Assembly: GCF_017309585.1 (NCBI RefSeq)
Contig: NZ_CP071321.1
Span: 2,604,001-2,668,000, forward strand
Direction of reading: 5' to 3'
DNA: 64,000 bases
Source: Nitrogeniibacter aestuarii
GTDB lineage: Bacteria; Pseudomonadota; Gammaproteobacteria; Burkholderiales; Rhodocyclaceae
The notes beneath the pieces were generated by a model. The model saw only the letters and a list, made by a program, of their open reading frames with translations, made no database searches and had not been told where the DNA came from. Position 1 is the first letter of the stretch; every line of letters begins with the position of its first letter. Shown here in pieces: positions 9,126 to 17,229 of the stretch. Position numbers and translations under genes: made by a program.

Positions 9126-11018
9126 ATGACGACAGCAGCACAGGTACTTGCCGGGGCCAGCACCGACTTTCTGAAGCGGTACTCGCCATTCGACCAGATG
9201 CAGCCCGAAGCGCTCGAATTTCTCGGCGAACGGCTCCTGCTCAGTCACTTCGCCAAGGGCAGCGCCATTCTGTCGCCCGAGATGGGGCAGCCGCGTCACT
9301 TCTTCATCATCCAGCGTGGCAAAGTGCAGGCCAGCCAGGCGGGCAACGTGGCGGTCACCGAATACGCCACCATGACACTGAGCCCGGGTGAATGTTTTCC
9401 GATCGGCGCCATTTCCGCTGGGCGTGCCTCCACCAACAACTACGTCGCACTGGAAGACACGTTCTGCTACCAGCTCCCCGCGCGTGACTTCATGGAGCTG
9501 ATGCGCATCAGCCCTGAATTTCACGTCTTCTGCACCCAGTACATCGCCAGCCTGCTCAACCAGTCCCGGCAGCAGCTGCAGACGACATTCTCGCAGCGTG
9601 CGGCCGAACAACAGACCATGACGACGCCCCTCGGCGCGCTGATCAAGCACGAACCGATATGCGTCACGCCCGACACGCCCTTGCGCAAAGCGCTCGAAAC
9701 CATGGCGGAACAACGCATCGGCTGCATGGTGATTGCCGATGAGGCATTGAAGCCGGTCGGCATTCTCACCCAGAGCGATCTGTTGCCCCGCGTGGTGCTG
9801 CCGGAGTTCGACCTGAGCCGCCCGATCTCCGAGGTGATGACCAGCAAGCCGCACGTGCTGTCAGCCACCGCTACCGCCTACGATGCGGCACTCGAGATGG
9901 CCACCCACGCCGTTCGGCATCTGCTGGTCGTCGATAGCATGGACCGCCTCAAGGGCGTCGTCTCCGAGCGCGATCTGTTCACCCTGCAGCGCATTGGCCT
10001 GCGCCAGATCCGGGCAAGCATCGAAGGTGCCGAGGATATCGATTCGCTGCAACGGGCCAGCCAGGACATCCGTCAGCTCGCGCTCAACCTGATCGCCCAG
10101 GGCATTGGCGCTGAACAGCTCACCCACTTCATCTCCGCGCTGAACGACGCCCTCACCCGCCGGATCATCATCCTCGAACTGGATCGCCACGACCTGGCCG
10201 GCATCGCATTCTCGTGGGTCGCATTCGGCTCCGAAGGCCGGCACGAACAGACCCTGTCCACCGATCAGGACAACGGCATCATCTACGACCCGAAAGACAG
10301 CAACAAGGACGAGGCCAAGACCCGACTCCTGGCGTTTGCCAAGGATGTAAACAAGGCTCTCGATGCCTGCGGATTCCCGCTGTGCAAGGGAAACATCATG
10401 GCCAGCAACCCGGATCTGTGCCTGACGCGCGAGGAGTGGGAGCGCCGCTTTGGCGCATGGATTCGCCAACCTGATCCGCAGGCGCTCCTGAATGCCTCGA
10501 TCTTCTTCGACTTCCGCGTGCTGTACGGCAACGAAAAGATCGCCGACGAGCTGCGCCGCTGGCTCAACAACGCCGCCAAGGGCAACAGCGCTTTCCTGCG
10601 CATGATGGCGCACAACGCACTTCAGGTCGCGCCACCGCTCGGACGCATTCGCGACTTCGTGGTTGAAGACGACGGCATGATCGACCTGAAGAAATCCGGC
10701 GCGCGTCTCTTTGTGGATGTGGCCCGCATCTTTGCGCTACGTTCAGAGGTTGAATCATCCAGCACGGTGCAGCGCCTGCGTCAGGCGGGCCAGAAGTCCG
10801 GCATGCCCGCGGACGAACTCGATGCCATGATCGAAGGCTTCCACTTCATTCAGCTGCTGCGCCTGCGCTCGCAGCACCTGGAGACCGAGCATGATGCCCC
10901 GGGTGACAACAAGGTCCATCCGGATCGACTCAACGAACTGGACCGACGCATCCTGAAAGAGGCATTCCGACAGGCACGCAAGCTCCAGTTGCGCCTCAAA
11001 CTGGACTACCAGCTCTGA
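9126..11018 (+). CDS. cNMP-binding/CBS/DUF294 nucleotidyltransferase-like signalling protein
   Basis: A cytoplasmic protein of 630 residues. Domains in order are a cyclic-nucleotide-binding fold (about 15-150), two CBS repeats (about 170-290), a DUF294 nucleotidyltransferase-like domain with FGSEGRHEQTLSTDQDN at 367-383, and the DUF294 C-terminal helical domain to the end. The cNMP fold lacks the FGE phosphate-binding signature (residues 91-100 read FPIGAISAGR), so it probably does not bind cyclic nucleotides conventionally. In other proteobacteria such proteins sit beside sodium:solute symporter genes with a DnaQ-fold partner. The partner is here, 61 bp downstream, but no symporter is. Strong GAGGGAG box before ATG 9126. 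Confidence 0.9.
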   Translation: MTTAAQVLAGASTDFLKRYSPFDQMQPEALEFLGERLLLSHFAKGSAILSPEMGQPRHFFIIQRGKVQASQAGNVAVTEYATMTLSPGECFPIGAISAGRASTNNYVALEDTFCYQLPARDFMELMRISPEFHVFCTQYIASLLNQSRQQLQTTFSQRAAEQQTMTTPLGALIKHEPICVTPDTPLRKALETMAEQRIGCMVIADEALKPVGILTQSDLLPRVVLPEFDLSRPISEVMTSKPHVLSATATAYDAALEMATHAVRHLLVVDSMDRLKGVVSERDLFTLQRIGLRQIRASIEGAEDIDSLQRASQDIRQLALNLIAQGIGAEQLTHFISALNDALTRRIIILELDRHDLAGIAFSWVAFGSEGRHEQTLSTDQDNGIIYDPKDSNKDEAKTRLLAFAKDVNKALDACGFPLCKGNIMASNPDLCLTREEWERRFGAWIRQPDPQALLNASIFFDFRVLYGNEKIADELRRWLNNAAKGNSAFLRMMAHNALQVAPPLGRIRDFVVEDDGMIDLKKSGARLFVDVARIFALRSEVESSSTVQRLRQAGQKSGMPADELDAMIEGFHFIQLLRLRSQHLETEHDAPGDNKVHPDRLNELDRRILKEAFRQARKLQLRLKLDYQL

Positions 11019-11079
11019 TTCTTCCGACAATAACAATACGGCCGCGCCTGCCGCGGCCCCACACGAAAGAGCATTGCCA

Positions 11080-11727
11080 ATGAACTGGCTGACCAAGATG
11101 TTTTCCGGCGACCACCCGGCCGCCAACCTGCCTGAGGCGCTGCGAGAGCGCGTCGAACAGTGGCGCGCGCTTGAGGAACCGTCACTCGACAGCTCCCACA
11201 GCGACACCCGCTATTGCATTGTCAATACCGAAGCCACCGGCATGGACCTGAGCAAGGACCGCCTCCTCGCCGTGGCCGGCATCGGCGTCGAAAAGGGCCT
11301 CATCGCCCACCGTGACGCCCTCGAAATCGGCTTCGATTCGCCCGCCGAGGCGCTGGTGCAGATGCTCGAATTCATCGGAAAGTCACCGGTGATCATTTTC
11401 AACGCCGAATTCAACCGGACGGCATTGATGGCGGCATTCGAGATGCATCTCGGTTTCGAGCCGGACATCGAATGGATCGATGCCTACTGGCTGCTGCCCA
11501 GCCTCTTCAACGACAAACACGACCGTCCGGTACGTCTGGCCGACTGGATGAAGGCGATGGGCGTTGAAACCTTCCAGCGGCACCGGGCGCTGGGTGACGC
11601 CTATGCCATCGCCAAGCTCTTTCTTGCTGCACAGTCGAGGGCCAGTCAGCGCGGCTATCGCACGGTGCGCAGCATTGTCGATCTGGCCATCTCCCGAAAA
11701 CGGCTTCAGCGCTCGATTTCGTCCTGA
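11080..11727 (+). CDS. DnaQ-fold 3'-5' exonuclease-like protein, probably inactive
   Basis: A 215-residue RNase H-fold protein of the DEDD exonuclease superfamily, resembling the epsilon subunit of DNA polymerase III. The expected catalytic residues are altered. The first motif, normally DxETTG, reads NTEATG (Asp to Asn). The second, normally NAxFDxxF, reads NAEFNRTAL (Asp to Asn). Only the third motif HRALGDA is intact. Loss of two of the four metal-binding carboxylates suggests no nuclease activity and a regulatory or structural role with the DUF294 protein encoded just upstream. ATG 11080 is chosen over an in-frame TTG at 11074. The 3' end overlaps the convergent DUF2726 gene by 22 bp. Confidence 0.8.
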   Translation: MNWLTKMFSGDHPAANLPEALRERVEQWRALEEPSLDSSHSDTRYCIVNTEATGMDLSKDRLLAVAGIGVEKGLIAHRDALEIGFDSPAEALVQMLEFIGKSPVIIFNAEFNRTALMAAFEMHLGFEPDIEWIDAYWLLPSLFNDKHDRPVRLADWMKAMGVETFQRHRALGDAYAIAKLFLAAQSRASQRGYRTVRSIVDLAISRKRLQRSISS

Positions 11728-12356
11728 GTGCTCACCGTCGGCTGCGCCATCAACCACTCGCGCAAGAACTGCTTGTCCGGCAATTGGGATGCGTTCCAGC
11801 ACGCGTAACGGACCCCGACCTCATCGAGCATCTCGCGCTTGAGGCGGTTTGCCGCAAGGTCCTGCCGAGCCCGCTCCAGATCAACAACGCCGGCCACACG
11901 CAGCTCTGCATCGCAAATAACGAAATCGAGCAGCATGTCCTTCTGGGCGCGGTCCTTGCCCACCACCCGGCGCAAGGAGCCGCGCGCAAAGATCTCATGC
12001 CCCGGCAAGGCCGTCTTGAGCCACCGCCACACAATGAGGTGGGAACGCTCCAGATACACCGGGCCAATCGCGCTGGGGCGCACATCGGGCTCTCGCTCAG
12101 GCACCGGGGTGAAGCCCATCGGGACCCGCGAGATCTCCGCCTCCCGGGCATGAGCTGCCACTATCGATGACACCGCTGGCGAGCCGGTTGCGGGGCTGTC
12201 CATCATGACGTCACCGCCGCGACGCCCGTGCATCTCCATCAGAAATGCCTGCGCACGCGCCTCCTCCGCTTCTCGGAGCTCCTCACGTCGCCGACGCAAG
12301 TAATAAAACAAGCCTGCAAATGCAGCAATGAAGATGAACGTGAACAACCACGCCAT
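11706..12356 (-). CDS. DUF2726 domain protein with N-terminal membrane anchor
   Basis: 216 residues. Residues about 2-20 form a single membrane span followed by a basic RRRREELR stop, placing the rest in the cytoplasm. The C-terminal part (about 95-205) matches DUF2726, a restriction-endonuclease-like fold family with segments LDFVICDAELRVAGVVDLERA and VRYACWNASQLPDK. That family resembles topoisomerase-linked nuclease domains, but function is not established. The stop lies inside the convergent exonuclease-like gene, giving a 22-bp tail overlap. Confidence 0.8.
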   Translation of the reverse strand: MAWLFTFIFIAAFAGLFYYLRRRREELREAEEARAQAFLMEMHGRRGGDVMMDSPATGSPAVSSIVAAHAREAEISRVPMGFTPVPEREPDVRPSAIGPVYLERSHLIVWRWLKTALPGHEIFARGSLRRVVGKDRAQKDMLLDFVICDAELRVAGVVDLERARQDLAANRLKREMLDEVGVRYACWNASQLPDKQFLREWLMAQPTVSTQDEIER

Positions 12357-12744
12357 ATTCGACTCCCGTCTCGGCCGGGCCGGTCAGATCAAGTGAAATC
12401 ATGTTAGCGACACTTGCATACAGGGTCGAGTCATTCACCGATCCCCCATCCGGAGAAACAGTCCACCGGTCAGATCAGGGCCACAGCCATGCGGATACGC
12501 AGCAGTCGCGGTTATGCATCGGAGCAGGCTGAGATGAGAGCGATCATGCTGTCGGAGGCACTTCTGGAGAACACAGGGCCTAGACTATTGGGTCAGGACT
12601 CATGCTGTCGAACTCGACCGCTTCGCTTTTGCGAGCCCCCGGTTCTGCGGCCAGACAACCCGACGAAGACCCGATGCATGGGGTTGCACTGAACGGCGCT
12701 CGCAAAGACCGCCATTAAATCAGCGCTTTACGAAACATCTCGTC
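12357..12744. other. Intergenic region, 388 bp, no gene recognised
   Basis: This separates the divergent DUF2726 and NlpC/P60 genes. The only open frame of note (12414-12692, plus) has no recognisable product or good start context. I see no tRNA, repeat, strong hairpin or clear promoter. It presumably holds the two divergent promoters. Confidence 0.5.
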
Positions 12745-13314
12745 ATGCGTATAGTCACGCCGATGCGATTTTTGACAGCGCTACCTTTCTTGCTGACCTG
12801 CCTGTTGGGCTCCGCCCATGCGACCGAGGCACCTTCGGCCCAGCTTGACGCTGTCCCGGTGGTGAGTGTGGATCCGACGGTCAAGCCCAGTCGCAAGCCT
12901 CAACTCACCGAAGTCGTGCTGCACGGCTTGAGCTTTCTGGACATCCCCTACCGCTACGGTGGCACCACCCGGGATGTCGGCCTCGATTGCAGCGCCCTGG
13001 TCCAGAAGGTGTTTTTCGAATCTCTCGGCATGTCTTTGCCGCGCACCACGCGCGGGCAGGCACTCGCCGGTGTCAAGGTTGCTCGCAAAGAGCTCAAACC
13101 CGGCGACCTCGTGTTCTTCAACACCCGCCGTCGCGCCTTCTCCCATGTTGGCATCTATCTGGGCAACGACCGATTCCTGCACGCGCCTTCCAAGGGCGGC
13201 AAGGTTCGCATCGAAAAGCTCAGCGTGAGCTACTGGAACAAGCGATTCAACGGCGCCCGCCGAGTGATCAAGCCTCAGACGCAGCTGACTGCGGCGACCC
13301 AGACCACCCCCTGA
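12745..13314 (+). CDS. Secreted C40 NlpC/P60-family peptidoglycan hydrolase
   Basis: A 189-residue protein with a cleavable signal peptide (hydrophobic FLTALPFLLTCLLGS, cleavage likely after AHA). The mature part carries an NlpC/P60 cysteine-peptidase domain with the Cys in LDCSALVQKVF, the His in SHVGIYLG, and the polar third residue region RFLHAPSKGG. It probably cleaves peptide stems in peptidoglycan (gamma-D-Glu-diaminopimelate type bonds). Two in-frame starts are possible, 12745 and 12763. The second gives a more standard signal peptide, and neither has a strong ribosome binding site. Confidence 0.88.
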   Translation: MRIVTPMRFLTALPFLLTCLLGSAHATEAPSAQLDAVPVVSVDPTVKPSRKPQLTEVVLHGLSFLDIPYRYGGTTRDVGLDCSALVQKVFFESLGMSLPRTTRGQALAGVKVARKELKPGDLVFFNTRRRAFSHVGIYLGNDRFLHAPSKGGKVRIEKLSVSYWNKRFNGARRVIKPQTQLTAATQTTP

Positions 13315-13320
13315 ACACGC

Positions 13321-13659
13321 TCATGCCCGACTGCGGCGATCGCAGGCGGGTGATTCGCACTGACGGCAGCGACTGGCTTCGCGTTTGTCGAGCGCTTGTT
13401 TAAGGGCACACACCGACCGGCGACAACACACCAGTTCAACCCCCGCTCGCGAGGCCGCTTCGCGGAAACGCAGCATGACGTTGTGCCCCAGAAAGTCGGT
13501 AAACAGAATCACCATCTCGATGCCGGTGGGCAGATCCGAGGCGCGGCGCTGGTGCGAGCGATCACGTCCGGTCACATGCGCCGCGATATGGATACCGAAC
13601 TCTTCGAGTACGCCTGGAATATTGCCAAGTCGATCTGCGCCGACGAGCATTGCGTTCAT
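13321..13659 (-). CDS. DUF2325 domain protein, cysteine-rich C-terminus
   Basis: A 112-residue DUF2325 protein. The family core is seen in MLVGADRLGNIPGVL, HVTGRDRSHQRR and ILFTDFLGHNVM. Six cysteines occur in the last 40 residues (CCRRSVC, CRQCESPAC), more than the family core requires, and could bind metal or act as a redox centre. Family function is unknown. The gene has a clear AGGAG box and is divergent from fbpA across a region with Fur-like boxes, so iron-responsive expression is plausible. It is convergent with the NlpC/P60 gene, with only 6 bp between. Confidence 0.8.
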   Translation of the reverse strand: MNAMLVGADRLGNIPGVLEEFGIHIAAHVTGRDRSHQRRASDLPTGIEMVILFTDFLGHNVMLRFREAASRAGVELVCCRRSVCALKQALDKREASRCRQCESPACDRRSRA

Positions 13660-13673
13660 GATGAACTCCTATA

Positions 13674-13741
13674 TGCGAATGGTTCTCATTCACTATACCT
13701 AAACGCGAATGGTTTGTGTTTACAAATTGTTCTCGTTACAC
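13674..13741. promoter_or_regulatory. Fur-like boxes in the DUF2325/fbpA divergent promoter
   Basis: Three related AT-rich motifs occur in the divergent region: GCGAATGGTTCTCATTC at 13675-13691, GCGAATGGTTTGTGTTTAC at 13705-13723, and AAATTGTTCTCGTTAC at 13724-13739. The first shares the core AATGGnTCTCATTC with the fbpC promoter at 17188-17201. That core resembles the Fur consensus of alternating GATAAT half-sites. It implies iron repression of fbpA and perhaps DUF2325. Confidence 0.7.
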
Positions 13742-13782
13742 TTCCCTCCAGCTTGAATCCGATCCACGAAGGAACCTTCAGA

Positions 13783-14799
13783 ATGAAACGTCTAGCACTC
13801 GTCTCGGCGATTTTTGCCACCCTGACCACTGCCGTCGCGCACGCCGAAGAACAGGTGGTCAACCTCTACACCTCCCGCCACTACCAGTCCGACGAAGTCC
13901 TGTACGAGAACTTCACCAAGACGACAGGCATCAAGGTCAATCGCATCGAAGGCAAAGACGACGCCCTGATCGAGCGCATCCGCAACGAAGGCGAACACAG
14001 CCCGGCCGATGTCCTGCTCACCTCCGATGCCTCACGCCTCGGCAAGGCATCGAGCCTCGGCCTGCTTGCCCCGCTCGACAGCAAGGTGCTCGAGGAGCGC
14101 ATCCCGGCCAACCTGCGCACCAGCGACTGGTTCGCCTTCTCCAAGCGCGCCCGCATCATTGTGTACAACCAGAAGAACATCGACCCGGCCATGGTCCAGA
14201 ATTACGAAGATCTGGCCGATCCCAAGCTCAAGGGCAAGGTCTGCACCCGCTCCGGCAGTCACCCGTACAACCTGTCGCTGGGCGCCTCCCTCATCAAGCG
14301 CCTTGGCGCAGATGCGACGGAAGCCTGGGCCAAGGGCGTGGTCGCCAACTTCGCCCGCAAGCCCAAGGGCGGCGACACCGATCAGATCCGTGCCGTTGCC
14401 GCCGGGGAATGCGGCGTGGCGATCGCTAACTCCTACTACTTTGCCCGCTTGATGAATTCAGACAAGCCGGAAGACCAGGAAGTGATCAGCAAGGTCGGCA
14501 TCGTGTGGCCGAATCAGGCCAACGTCGGCACCCACGTGAACATCTCCGGTGGCGGTCTGGTCAAGACTGCACCGCATGCAGCCGCCGCCAAGGCGTTTCT
14601 GGAGTACCTGAGCACCGACGAGGCGCAGCAGTATTTCGCCAACGGCAACAACGAGTGGCCCGCCGTGCCGAGCGTCAAGGTGAGCAACCCGGCGCTGGAC
14701 AAGATGGGCGAATTCAAGGCAGACCCGCTGCCGGTCGCCGAACTGGCCGACGGCGTGGCCGAAGCCCAGAAAATGTATGATCGCGCCGGTTACCAGTAA
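13783..14799 (+). CDS. fbpA: Ferric iron ABC transporter periplasmic binding protein
   Basis: A 338-residue FbpA/FutA-class protein that carries Fe(3+) in the periplasm to the FbpBC permease. A signal peptide ends near AVAHA. The mature start EEQVVNLYTSRHY is typical of the family. The adjacent iron-binding tyrosines are visible in NSYYFARL (residues 218-219), and an earlier tyrosine lies in YTSRHYQ. The gene is transcribed alone, with a perfect terminator 17 bp after its stop. The permease and ATPase genes lie downstream in other units. Fur-like boxes upstream indicate iron repression. The longer frame from 13396 is ignored because ATG 13783 gives the signal peptide directly. Confidence 0.95.
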   Translation: MKRLALVSAIFATLTTAVAHAEEQVVNLYTSRHYQSDEVLYENFTKTTGIKVNRIEGKDDALIERIRNEGEHSPADVLLTSDASRLGKASSLGLLAPLDSKVLEERIPANLRTSDWFAFSKRARIIVYNQKNIDPAMVQNYEDLADPKLKGKVCTRSGSHPYNLSLGASLIKRLGADATEAWAKGVVANFARKPKGGDTDQIRAVAAGECGVAIANSYYFARLMNSDKPEDQEVISKVGIVWPNQANVGTHVNISGGGLVKTAPHAAAAKAFLEYLSTDEAQQYFANGNNEWPAVPSVKVSNPALDKMGEFKADPLPVAELADGVAEAQKMYDRAGYQ

Positions 14800-14815
14800 T
14801 CAGCCCGACATCGAC

Positions 14816-14848
14816 AAAAAGCCCGGCATGCCGGGCTTTTTGTTTTTT
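14816..14848. terminator. Bidirectional terminator between fbpA and the GNAT gene
   Basis: A perfect palindrome at 14816-14841 (AAAAAGCCCGGCA and its complement) is followed by more T. The A and T tracts on both sides let it serve the plus-strand fbpA and the minus-strand fbpB-GNAT unit. Confidence 0.9.
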
Positions 14849-14864
14849 GATCCTCCGTTTTACA

Positions 14865-15422
14865 TCAGCCCCCGGGGGTCAGGCAGAACATCAACGCCTC
14901 ATGCGCCTGCTGACGGAACATCAGCCGGTTCGCCAGAAGCCCCTCGCAACGCGCACCCAGCTTCTCGGCAACGCGCCGGCTGCGCAGGTTGTCAGGCAAG
15001 ACCACGATTTCCAGCCGATTGAGCCCCATGTGCTCGAAACCGAACCGCACCGCCAGTTGCGCAGCACGCGTCGCAACCCCCTGCCCCGTGTGCAACGAAG
15101 ACACCCAGTACCCCAGGTTGGCAAAGCGATTGCACGGGTTGATCTGATTGATCCCGACGCAGCCGACCAGTTGCTCGCGCTGCGTGTCGAAGATGCCGAA
15201 CTCCCGATTTGCCAGCGAAACGGCCCACTGACCGCAACTGTCGTCAATGAAGGCTCGCGCCGAATCGATTGAATAGTCGGCGCTCGCCCAATCCTGCCAG
15301 CGCGACAACTCAGGCATGGACGCGCTCACGGCGTCGAACAGCGCCATTGCATCGTCCGGCACCAGCGGTCGAATGAAACACCGGCCCTGCGCATAATCAA
15401 TGCGCAGGCTGGCTGTGCTCAC
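14865..15422 (-). CDS. GNAT-family N-acetyltransferase (RimJ/RimL-like)
   Basis: A 185-residue acetyltransferase of the RimJ/RimL-like group. Family segments are FIRPLVPDDAMALFDAV, the central VGCVGINQINPCNRFANLGYWV strand region, and the acetyl-CoA loop around GQGVATRAAQLAV, followed by LNRLEIVVLPDNLRSRRVAEKLGA. The substrate cannot be told from sequence. The start is GTG 15422, overlapping the fbpB stop in a GTGA, with a GGAG box inside fbpB, so translation is probably coupled to the iron permease. A stop close to the bidirectional terminator closes the unit. Confidence 0.88.
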   Translation of the reverse strand: MSTASLRIDYAQGRCFIRPLVPDDAMALFDAVSASMPELSRWQDWASADYSIDSARAFIDDSCGQWAVSLANREFGIFDTQREQLVGCVGINQINPCNRFANLGYWVSSLHTGQGVATRAAQLAVRFGFEHMGLNRLEIVVLPDNLRSRRVAEKLGARCEGLLANRLMFRQQAHEALMFCLTPGG

Positions 15423-17062
15423 GCCTGACTCCGTCGCTGCCGCGCAATCTGTGCGGAAAGCACGATCACGGGTACCAGCCCCACGGCAACGATCATGAGC
15501 GCCGCCGTAGAGGCCTCCGCCAGGCGCTCATCCGCAGCAAGATTGAAGGTCTGGGTGGCCAGGGTGTCGAGATTGAAGGGACGCATGACAAGCGTTGCCG
15601 GCAACTCTTTCATCACATCCACGAAGAGCATCAGCCCTGCGGTGAGCAGGCTGCCCCTCAGCATGGGCGCATGAATGCCGCGCAAGGTCGCCCACAGGCC
15701 AGCCCCCAGATTGCGTGCCGCTTCATCCATCGACCGGGTGATGCGCCCCAGACCGGTATCGATGGTATGCAGCGCTACACTGAGGAAGCGGGTGAGATAG
15801 GCATAGACCAGCGCCGCCATACCACCGGTCAGAATGAGGCCGGGACTCACGCCGGACAGCGCGGCGATGGCATCGGCCAGCCAGTTATCCAGTTGCGTAA
15901 CCGGGATCAGCACGCCCACCGCAATGACGGTGCCCGGCACGGCGTAGCCCAGACCCACGAGCCGGTTGAAGAACGCGGTGACCGGGGTTCGGGACAAGCG
16001 CTGGGCATACGCCAGCAGCAAGGCCAGCACCACACCGATGACGGCAGTGACGCTTGCCAAGGTGAAACTGTTGGCCGCCAGACCGATGAATCGTGGCCCG
16101 AACTGGGCATCGCCCTCATTGAAGGCCATCTTGAGCAGCAAACCCGCCGGCAGCAAGAACCCGAGCAGCAGAGGCAGGAAACATACGGCAAAGGCCCCCC
16201 AGCCCGCCATGACGGACAAGCGCTGCCCAAACCCCGGGCGACGTTGACGGGAGGTGTCGTTGAAGCGGGCCCGCCCCCGACTCATGTGCTCCAGCACCAG
16301 GACGAAGATCACGAACGACAGGAGCACGCCAGACAGTTGCGCCGCTGCAGTGCGATCCCCCAGGGAGAACCATGCGCGATAGATGCCCGTGGTGAACGTC
16401 TGGACCCCGAAGTATGAAACCGTGCCGAAATCCGCCAGCGTTTCCATCAACGCGAGTGCCGTCCCTGTCACGATGGCCGGGCGTGCCAGCGGCAGCGATA
16501 CCCGAAAAAAACAGGCCCACGGGCCCAGTCCGAGTGAGCGCCCTGCCTCCATGGCCCCGGACGCACGCTCCAGAAAGGCCGTACGCGCCAGCATGTAAAC
16601 ATAGGGATAGAAAACGAAAGCAAACATGGCGATCGCGCCGCCCACTGTTCGCACGTCGGGAAACCAGTAATCACCGGCCTCCCAGCCGAACAGGTTGCGC
16701 AACCCCGTCTGCACCGGGCCGACAAACTGCAGAAAATCGGTAAATACGTAGGCCATGACGTAAGCCGGCATGGCAAGCGGCAGGATGAGGGCCCACTCAA
16801 AGAGGCGACGGCCCGGAAAATCGTGCATCACGGTCAGCCATGCGGTCGCGACCCCGACCACTGCAACACCAAGGCCCACGCCCAGGCACAGCCAGACCGT
16901 GTTGATCACGTATTCGGCCAGCACCGTCTCAAGCAGGTGTGACCAGGTATCACCGGTGCTCCAGTCAGTGAGCGAAGCAAACACCGCCATGATCGGCACT
17001 GCCGCAAGCACGGCGACCACAATGGCGGCGACGGTCAGCCAGCGGTGCTCACCGAGGGGCAT
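15419..17062 (-). CDS. fbpB: Ferric iron ABC transporter permease (fused two-domain)
   Basis: An inner-membrane permease of about 547 residues with roughly a dozen hydrophobic spans. It consists of two tandem binding-protein-dependent transport domains, as in FbpB/SfuB. Each half has an EAA-like cytoplasmic loop that contacts the ATPase (EAGRSLGLGPWACFFRVSLPLARP in the first half, EAARNLGAGLWATLRGIHAPMLRG in the second). ATG 17062 is chosen. An in-frame TTG at 17083 would add seven residues, and neither start has a strong ribosome binding site. It is divergent from fbpC across a shared Fur-like box and translationally coupled to the downstream acetyltransferase gene. Confidence 0.92.
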   Translation of the reverse strand: MPLGEHRWLTVAAIVVAVLAAVPIMAVFASLTDWSTGDTWSHLLETVLAEYVINTVWLCLGVGLGVAVVGVATAWLTVMHDFPGRRLFEWALILPLAMPAYVMAYVFTDFLQFVGPVQTGLRNLFGWEAGDYWFPDVRTVGGAIAMFAFVFYPYVYMLARTAFLERASGAMEAGRSLGLGPWACFFRVSLPLARPAIVTGTALALMETLADFGTVSYFGVQTFTTGIYRAWFSLGDRTAAAQLSGVLLSFVIFVLVLEHMSRGRARFNDTSRQRRPGFGQRLSVMAGWGAFAVCFLPLLLGFLLPAGLLLKMAFNEGDAQFGPRFIGLAANSFTLASVTAVIGVVLALLLAYAQRLSRTPVTAFFNRLVGLGYAVPGTVIAVGVLIPVTQLDNWLADAIAALSGVSPGLILTGGMAALVYAYLTRFLSVALHTIDTGLGRITRSMDEAARNLGAGLWATLRGIHAPMLRGSLLTAGLMLFVDVMKELPATLVMRPFNLDTLATQTFNLAADERLAEASTAALMIVAVGLVPVIVLSAQIARQRRSQA

Positions 17063-17183
17063 TGAGCGACGGAGCTTGGGCAAATCAATCGATCCGAAGG
17101 TAGGATGTTGGGCAGACGGTACTGCCGGGCCGCGCCCGGAGCAAGAAAATCAAGCCTCATGCGTGAGGTGTGGAGCGGCTAAA

Positions 17184-17206
17184 TTATAATGGATCTCATT
17201 CTCTTT
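17184..17206 (+). promoter_or_regulatory. fbpC promoter -10 overlapped by a Fur-like box
   Basis: A consensus -10 hexamer TATAAT lies at 17185-17190, 40 bp before the fbpC ATG. It is overlapped by TAATGGATCTCATTC (17187-17201), which has the same core as the fbpA upstream box. Fur bound here would block the promoter and, by position, could also affect the divergent fbpB. Confidence 0.72.
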
Positions 17207-17229
17207 CACCCGCGAATTGCGCCGATTCC

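Noticed and set aside
7496..9163. Minus-strand frame of 555 codons opposite the PhoH gene
   Set aside because: Antisense shadow. It runs through the terminator and has no family match.
12414..12692. Possible 92-codon ORF in the gap before the NlpC/P60 gene
   Set aside because: No ribosome site, no family resemblance, and a composition unlike neighbouring proteins.
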